64,000 nt of DNA from BOG-994 sp049514215 (GTDB taxonomy: Bacteria > Pseudomonadota > Gammaproteobacteria > Burkholderiales > Burkholderiaceae_D). The stretch lies in the NCBI GenBank assembly GCA_049514215.1, contig JBEKVI010000011.1:1-64000 (forward strand), given 5' to 3'. Below the pieces are notes generated by a model. It made no database searches. It had not been told where the DNA came from and worked only from the letters and a program-made list of their open reading frames with translations. Positions 59,896 through 64,000 of this stretch are shown here, one piece after another (the first letter of the stretch is position 1; every line of letters starts with the position of its first letter). A program made the position numbers and the translations under genes.

Positions 59896-60192
59896 TCAGA
59901 TCTGGCAATAGATCAAAGCATCGAGCGCCGGGTCGTCTCGCACATAGGATGCGAGGCGCGGGGCAAACTGTGTGTTTAAGAGCGCCAGCGAGCGGATTTT
60001 CGAAAGATCGAAAAGTCCCCAGTCACGGGGCTCCTGGGAGGCGCCGCTGGGGCCGGTCCAGTACGCACGCAAAAGATCGTGGCCGCCAAGATCTTTTCCA
60101 TAGGCGTACGGCTCAATGATGCAACGCAGCCCACCGTAGGAGAATGCAAGATGATTGCGGCCCCTGATCGCCGCACAGATGATCGGATTCAT
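59896..60192 (-). CDS. Small stand-alone WYL-like domain protein
   Basis: 98 aa. The pattern (AIRGRNHLAFSYGGLRCIIEP, GHDLLRAYWTG, WGLFDLSKIRSLAL) matches the WYL ligand-sensing fold, here without the DNA-binding domain that WYL regulators usually have. It may bind a nucleotide or nucleic acid ligand, which is inference. It lies between pssA and the rpsF promoter; the 241 bp upstream (60193-60433) show no gene or terminator I can support. A frame this clean with family-like sequence is probably real. Confidence 0.7.
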   Translation of the reverse strand: MNPIICAAIRGRNHLAFSYGGLRCIIEPYAYGKDLGGHDLLRAYWTGPSGASQEPRDWGLFDLSKIRSLALLNTQFAPRLASYVRDDPALDALIYCQI

Positions 60193-60433
60193 CGGACCGT
60201 CCGCGTATGCGCTCGCACTTTCGTTGGGGAAGCGATGACTGTCCCTAGGCTAGCTCCCCCCTTAGCACGAGTAAACAAGTGCAATGGGAAAAGAGGAATG
60301 AGGCGTGCTCCCCATTTGGGATTACCGGCTCAGCTCCGCACGCAAAAATACGAAAGTCTCAAGGCGCAAAGCCCACCCACCGATGGGGCGCCGCAACCGG
60401 CTGTTACGTTCGGGCAGAACGGACTAGGCCGCC

Positions 60434-61273
60434 TCACCCGCCCTCGGTTGGCGCGGCGGCAACAGGAGTCCTGCCGCGCCGGAAGTGTCGCCAAAGCCAG
60501 AGCAAGTGTCCTGACAAGGCATACGCAATACAGGAGGCAAACAGAACCCGGGGAGGATTAATGAGGATCACCACGAAAAGCAGAACGATTCCCAAAGCGT
60601 AGACGAAGGGGACGCTCTTTCGAAGATTGACCACCTTGAAGCTGTAAAAGGGCGAATTGCTCACCATCGACAGCCCCGCATAAAGCGTGACGACGAAAGA
60701 CTGCCACATGAGTTCTGCCCCGGTGTATCGCAGGCTGTCGAGGACCAATACAAAGCCTGCGACCATGGCGGCGGCGGCCGGACTGGGAAGACCTTGAAAG
60801 AAGCGCTTGTCGATCACCTCGATGTTGGTATTAAAACGCGCCAGACGCAGACCGGCGCCCGCCACGTAGACGAACGCCGCAAGCCAACCCCACTTCCCCA
60901 GTCCCAGAAGCGACCACTGGTAGATCACAAGCGCTGGAGCAACGCCGAATGCGACCATGTCCGAAAGGCTGTCGTATTCCGCGCCGAAGTCGCTTTGCGT
61001 ATTGGTCAGGCGCGCCACCCTTCCATCCAGGCTATCGAGCACGGCAGCGATAAAAATCGCGTAGGCCGCGGTCTCAAAACGCTGGTTCATGGCCTGGACA
61101 ATGGCAAAAAATCCCGAGAACAAGGCCGCCGTCGTAAAGGCGTTCGGGAGAAGATAAATTCCTCGTCGCCTTTTCGGTTTGGCGAGGTTTGCGGAGACCG
61201 AGGGGATCGCCCGCGGATTACGCGGAAATTGCGCGACGTTCGTTTTCGGTTTGCGGCGGTGAAAGGTTGCCAT
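60434..61273 (-). CDS. pssA: CDP-diacylglycerol-serine O-phosphatidyltransferase PssA
   Basis: Makes phosphatidylserine. The 279 aa from ATG 61273 (MATFHRRKPKTN) have a basic N terminus, then RRGIYLLPNAFTTAALFSGF and the CDP-alcohol phosphotransferase motif DSLDGRVARLTNTQSDFGAE with the following EYDSLSD, in a multi-helix membrane protein. Longer in-frame readings overlap psd and lack homology. 7 bp after psd. Confidence 0.96.
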   Translation of the reverse strand: MATFHRRKPKTNVAQFPRNPRAIPSVSANLAKPKRRRGIYLLPNAFTTAALFSGFFAIVQAMNQRFETAAYAIFIAAVLDSLDGRVARLTNTQSDFGAEYDSLSDMVAFGVAPALVIYQWSLLGLGKWGWLAAFVYVAGAGLRLARFNTNIEVIDKRFFQGLPSPAAAAMVAGFVLVLDSLRYTGAELMWQSFVVTLYAGLSMVSNSPFYSFKVVNLRKSVPFVYALGIVLLFVVILINPPRVLFASCIAYALSGHLLWLWRHFRRGRTPVAAAPTEGG

Positions 61274-61280
61274 GGAAACG

Positions 61281-61919
61281 TCAGAGATCGGCGAGAATGC
61301 TCGAAGTCGCATAGACCTTGTCACCCACGCCGGCGCGCGGGCGAGCCGTCGCCGGGAGGTAGACGTCGACACGTGAGCCGAAGCGGATGAAGCCATAACG
61401 CTGACCGCGGGATAAAGCATCTCCGACTTTAACGTAGCACAGAATCCGGCGCGCGATCAGTCCGGCAACCTGGACGAAGGTCACCTGTTCGCCACCGGAA
61501 CCGATCGCCACGATCGCGTTGCGTTCGTTCTCTAGTGATGCCTTGTCCAAGTCGGCGTTAACGAAGCTTCCGGGAAAGTACTCCAGCTGCGTGATTCGAC
61601 CGTCGATCGGACTGCGATTGGAGTGGACGTTAAACACGTTCATGAAAACACTGATCTTGAGTGCCTCACGATTCGCGTAGGGATCGTGCGCCCGTTCAAC
61701 CGCGACAATCCTTCCGTCTGCGGGCGAAAGCACCACACTCGCCTCCGAAGGAATCGGTCTGGCGGGATCACGAAAGAACTGCACCACGAACAGGGCGATC
61801 AACCAAAATGGAAGCGACCACCACCCGGCAATGACGGTCACGAGTACTGCAACGCCCAGACTCATGCCGATGAAGGGCCATCCCTCACGGGCGATGATGG
61901 GGTAAGGGTAGGACATCAT
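61281..61919 (-). CDS. psd: Phosphatidylserine decarboxylase (short, self-cleaving)
   Basis: Converts phosphatidylserine to phosphatidylethanolamine. 212 aa from ATG 61919 (an ATG one codon later and a GTG two earlier also exist). Two N-terminal membrane segments, then LSPADGRIVAVE, MNVFNVHSNRSPIDG and the C-terminal IRFGSRVDVYLP, where cleavage at Gly-Ser creates the pyruvoyl group. Short form, common with pssA. Confidence 0.95.
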   Translation of the reverse strand: MMSYPYPIIAREGWPFIGMSLGVAVLVTVIAGWWSLPFWLIALFVVQFFRDPARPIPSEASVVLSPADGRIVAVERAHDPYANREALKISVFMNVFNVHSNRSPIDGRITQLEYFPGSFVNADLDKASLENERNAIVAIGSGGEQVTFVQVAGLIARRILCYVKVGDALSRGQRYGFIRFGSRVDVYLPATARPRAGVGDKVYATSSILADL

Positions 61920-61952
61920 TCTCACTTCCCTAGGGCGCCAAAGCTGCGAAAC

Positions 61953-62159
61953 TCACTTCGACGCGTCGTCGGCGTGCTGTCTGGCAGCCTCGTCGGCCTT
62001 TTGGATCGTCGCCTCGACGCCTTTGGCACGTTCAAGAGCCTCGCGCTGTGTTTTCAAAACGTCGGGTGGGGGACCGGGGTGATCGCAGGCCACAAGGCAG
62101 GATCCGAGAGCCAGCGCCATAAAGGCGCGCCCGAACTCGCCGACAATCCCCGGTTTCAT
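61953..62159 (-). CDS. Small lipoprotein of unknown function
   Basis: 68 aa from ATG 62159. Signal peptide with lipobox LVAC at about residues 22-25 (GSCLVACDHPG), then a helical acidic C terminus (DVLKTQREALERAKGVEATIQKADEAAR in part). Sits between ilvC and psd, 33 bp from psd. Family not recognised. Confidence 0.7.
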   Translation of the reverse strand: MKPGIVGEFGRAFMALALGSCLVACDHPGPPPDVLKTQREALERAKGVEATIQKADEAARQHADDASK

Positions 62160-62229
62160 GCGGCCGAGAATAGCACAAGCGATAGGGACACCCAAGGTCT
62201 TAACCCGAGCGAAGACCCCCCGAGACCCC

Positions 62230-63246
62230 TCAGTTCTTGGTCTGATCGACGAGCTTGTTTTTCTTGATCCAGGGCATCATGGCCCGCAGCTTTTCTCCGA
62301 CCTGCTCGATCTCGTGGGCCGCGGTCAGACGTCGACGCGAAATCAAAGTCGGCGCTCCGGCACGGCTCTCCAAAATGAAATTCTTGGCGTAGTCACCCGA
62401 CTGGATCGCCTGCAAGGTCTGGCGCATGGCCAGCCGCGTCTGGTCCGTGACGATTTTCGGTCCGGTCAGATATTCACCGTACTCGGCGTTGTTCGAGATG
62501 GAATAATTCATGTTCCCGATCCCGCCTTCGTAGATCAGATCGACGATGAGCTTGAGCTCGTGCAGACATTCGAAGTAGGCCATCTCGGGGGCATAGCCGG
62601 CTTCAACAAGGGTCTCAAAGCCCGCCTTGATCAGTTCCACAGTCCCGCCACAAAGTACGGCCTGTTCACCAAAGAGGTCCGTCTCCGTCTCTTCCCTAAA
62701 ATTGGTCTCGATGACGCCGGCCCTGCCGCCGCCGATCGCGGCAGCGTACGACAATGCCAGATCACGCGCGTGGCCCGATTGATCCTGGTGAACTGCGATG
62801 AGCATGGGTACGCCTCCGCCTTGCGCGTAGGTCGAGCGCACCGTGTGCCCGGGCGCTTTGGGCGCGATCATCACGACGTCCAGGTCGGGGCGCGGCACCA
62901 CCTGCCCGTAATGGATGTTAAAGCCGTGGGCGAACGCGAGAACGGCGCCCTTCTTGATCTGGGGCTCGACATCTTCGTAGTAGACCTTGGCGATGTTCTC
63001 GTCAGGCAAGAGGATCATGACAAAATCGGCACCTTTGACCGCCTCGCCGACTTCTTTCACCTGCAGACCCGCTTTTTTCGCTTTGTCCCAACTGGTCCCC
63101 CCCTTGCGCAGCCCGACCGTAACCTTGCCGCCCGAGTCCTTCAGGTTTTGGGCGTGGGCGTGCCCTTGTGATCCATAGCCGACGATCGTCACCTTCTTAC
63201 CCTTGATCAGCGAAAGATCGGCGTCCTTATCGTAATAAACCTTCAT
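62230..63246 (-). CDS. ilvC: Ketol-acid reductoisomerase (class I)
   Basis: Second common enzyme of valine/isoleucine synthesis. 338 aa from ATG 63246 with GGGAG Shine-Dalgarno. NADPH site KVTIVGYGSQGHAHAQNL, then FAHGFNIHYGQVVPR and the C-terminal knotted domain with YECLHELKLIVDLIYEGG. A reading six codons longer lacks support. Confidence 0.98.
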   Translation of the reverse strand: MKVYYDKDADLSLIKGKKVTIVGYGSQGHAHAQNLKDSGGKVTVGLRKGGTSWDKAKKAGLQVKEVGEAVKGADFVMILLPDENIAKVYYEDVEPQIKKGAVLAFAHGFNIHYGQVVPRPDLDVVMIAPKAPGHTVRSTYAQGGGVPMLIAVHQDQSGHARDLALSYAAAIGGGRAGVIETNFREETETDLFGEQAVLCGGTVELIKAGFETLVEAGYAPEMAYFECLHELKLIVDLIYEGGIGNMNYSISNNAEYGEYLTGPKIVTDQTRLAMRQTLQAIQSGDYAKNFILESRAGAPTLISRRRLTAAHEIEQVGEKLRAMMPWIKKNKLVDQTKN

Positions 63247-63326
63247 TTGTGCTCCCTTTCCCATAAATGCGACGAGGCGCGGTGGCCCCGCCCGGCCCTC
63301 GCCAGACGGGATGTCTCTAAGGGATC

Positions 63327-63818
63327 TTAGATCCTCAGAATGCGCTCGCCTCGGCCAATCCCAGAGCTACCCGTGCGAACGGTCTCCAGGATTGCGGTTC
63401 TGTCGATCGCGTCGATGAACGCATCGAGCTTGGTTGCGGCACCGGTTAGCTCAATCGTATAAGTCTTTTCGGTGACGTCGATGATCCGCCCGCGAAAGAT
63501 GTCGGCGGTCCGTTTGATCTCCTCCCGTTCTTTGCCCACGGCACGGACCTTGATGAGCATGAGTTCTCGCTCAATATGGTTGCCTTCGGTCAGATCAACC
63601 ACTTTCACCACCTCGATGAGCCGGTTCAGGTGCTTCGTGATCTGTTCGACGACCTCATCGGAACCGGTCGTGACAATCGTCATGCGCGAAAGCGTCACGT
63701 CTTCGGTTGGCGCAACGGTCAAGGTCTCAATGTTATAGCCGCGGGCGGAGAACAGCCCCACGACCCGCGACAAGGCGCCAGGTTCATTTTCCAGGAGGAC
63801 CGAGATGATATGTTTCAT
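63327..63818 (-). CDS. ilvN: Acetolactate synthase small (regulatory) subunit
   Basis: 163 aa with an N-terminal ACT domain (MKHIISVLLENEPGALSRVVGLFSARGYNIETL) for valine feedback, then a second regulatory domain ending GRGERILRI. Length is that of the IlvH type. 8 bp after the ilvB stop. Confidence 0.97.
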   Translation of the reverse strand: MKHIISVLLENEPGALSRVVGLFSARGYNIETLTVAPTEDVTLSRMTIVTTGSDEVVEQITKHLNRLIEVVKVVDLTEGNHIERELMLIKVRAVGKEREEIKRTADIFRGRIIDVTEKTYTIELTGAATKLDAFIDAIDRTAILETVRTGSSGIGRGERILRI

Positions 63819-63826
63819 GGCCGCTC

Positions 63827-64000
63827 CTAAAGATCTTCCGAGCCAAGAAGCATTTCGGTCAGTCCTTTCCCCGCCTTGACCATCGGCCAGACGTTCTCGG
63901 TCTGATCGGTGATGAAATCGAGAAAGACGAGCCGATCCTTTTGGGCGAATGCCTCGCGCAACGCCGGCTCTACATCGCGTGGCTGATCGATGCGCTGGCC
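63827..64000 (-). CDS. ilvB: Acetolactate synthase large subunit, C-terminal end (cut by window edge)
   Basis: The last 57 residues and stop TAG (63829-63827) of the thiamine-diphosphate enzyme. Visible sequence GQRIDQPRDVEPALREAF and ENVWPMVKAGKGLTEML is the usual IlvB/IlvI C terminus. First gene of ilvB-ilvN-ilvC. Confidence 0.95.
   Translation of the reverse strand, partial: GQRIDQPRDVEPALREAFAQKDRLVFLDFITDQTENVWPMVKAGKGLTEMLLGSEDL

Noticed and set aside
62158..63171. 337-codon plus-strand open frame opposite ilvC
   Set aside because: Shadow of ilvC; composition follows third-position GC of the real gene.

Overview
The window is a GC-rich chromosomal segment from a betaproteobacterium. 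The call rests on gene order and gene content: rpsF-priB-rpsR-rplI-dnaB, ilvB-ilvN-ilvC-psd-pssA, rpoE-rseA-rseB-mucD-lepA-lepB-DUF4845-rnc-era-recO-pdxJ-acpS, fabF-acpP-fabG-fabD-fabH-plsX-rpmF-yceD, an EF-P with Arg32 together with its rhamnosyltransferase EarP, and squalene genes hpnCDE. I cannot name the genus. Almost everything is core chromosome. There is no insertion sequence, prophage, CRISPR array or rRNA operon; the one mobile-type element is an intein inside dnaB.

Layout. 1-2.7 kb: clpX (cut by the edge), clpP, tig and a tRNA-Leu(UAG), all on the minus strand. 2.9-5.9 kb: hpnC-hpnD-hpnE on plus, which make squalene for hopanoids. 5.9-12.4 kb: radA-alr, lplT (plus), then a minus-strand run of family 4 uracil-DNA glycosylase, rimI, tsaB and a small exported protein. 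12.6-14.7 kb: an OmpR/EnvZ-type two-component pair. 14.7-18.7 kb: a peroxide-defence locus with rubrerythrin, a CCG-domain Fe-S protein and DUF3501 on minus, divergent from ahpC-ahpD on plus. 18.7-43.8 kb: about 25 kb read only on the minus strand. In transcription order this is yceD-rpmF-plsX-fabH-fabD-fabG-acpP-fabF, then rpoE-rseA-rseB-mucD-glutaredoxin, then lepA-lepB-DUF4845-rnc-era-recO-pdxJ-like-acpS-nagZ-earP-efp, then a family 5 uracil-DNA glycosylase, uvrC, pgsA, ispD and ispF. 44.0-48.4 kb: maf and a RsmI-like methylase on plus, facing sppA, Rieske, gph and rluC on minus. 48.4-54.0 kb: rne with a long leader, a 2OG-Fe(II) oxygenase and moaA on plus. 54.1-59.8 kb (minus): an orphan FecR-domain protein, intein-containing dnaB and the rpsF-priB-rpsR-rplI operon with a clear sigma-70 promoter and a leader hairpin. 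59.9-64 kb (minus): a small WYL-like protein, pssA, psd, a tiny lipoprotein, ilvC, ilvN and the 3' end of ilvB.

How the genes work together. The window carries almost the whole type II fatty-acid initiation and elongation set plus the first phospholipid step (PlsX) and later head-group enzymes (PgsA, PssA, Psd, LplT). It also holds two MEP-pathway genes (ispD, ispF) that feed the FPP used by HpnCDE. Envelope stress control (RpoE/RseA/RseB/MucD) sits next to protein export (LepB) and translation factors (LepA, EF-P/EarP). DNA repair is represented by RadA, UvrC, RecO and two unrelated uracil-DNA glycosylases.

Most worth a second look: (1) a 398-residue intein in DnaB, placed between DLRE and SGAIEQD, whose LAGLIDADG endonuclease motifs have lost both acidic residues; (2) a PdxJ homologue in the normal pdxJ position that lacks most substrate-binding residues; (3) the rubrerythrin / CCG Fe-S protein / DUF3501 module opposite ahpCD; (4) a hairpin leader before rpsF; (5) an RNase III with a 145-residue Glu/Lys/Ala repeat tail.
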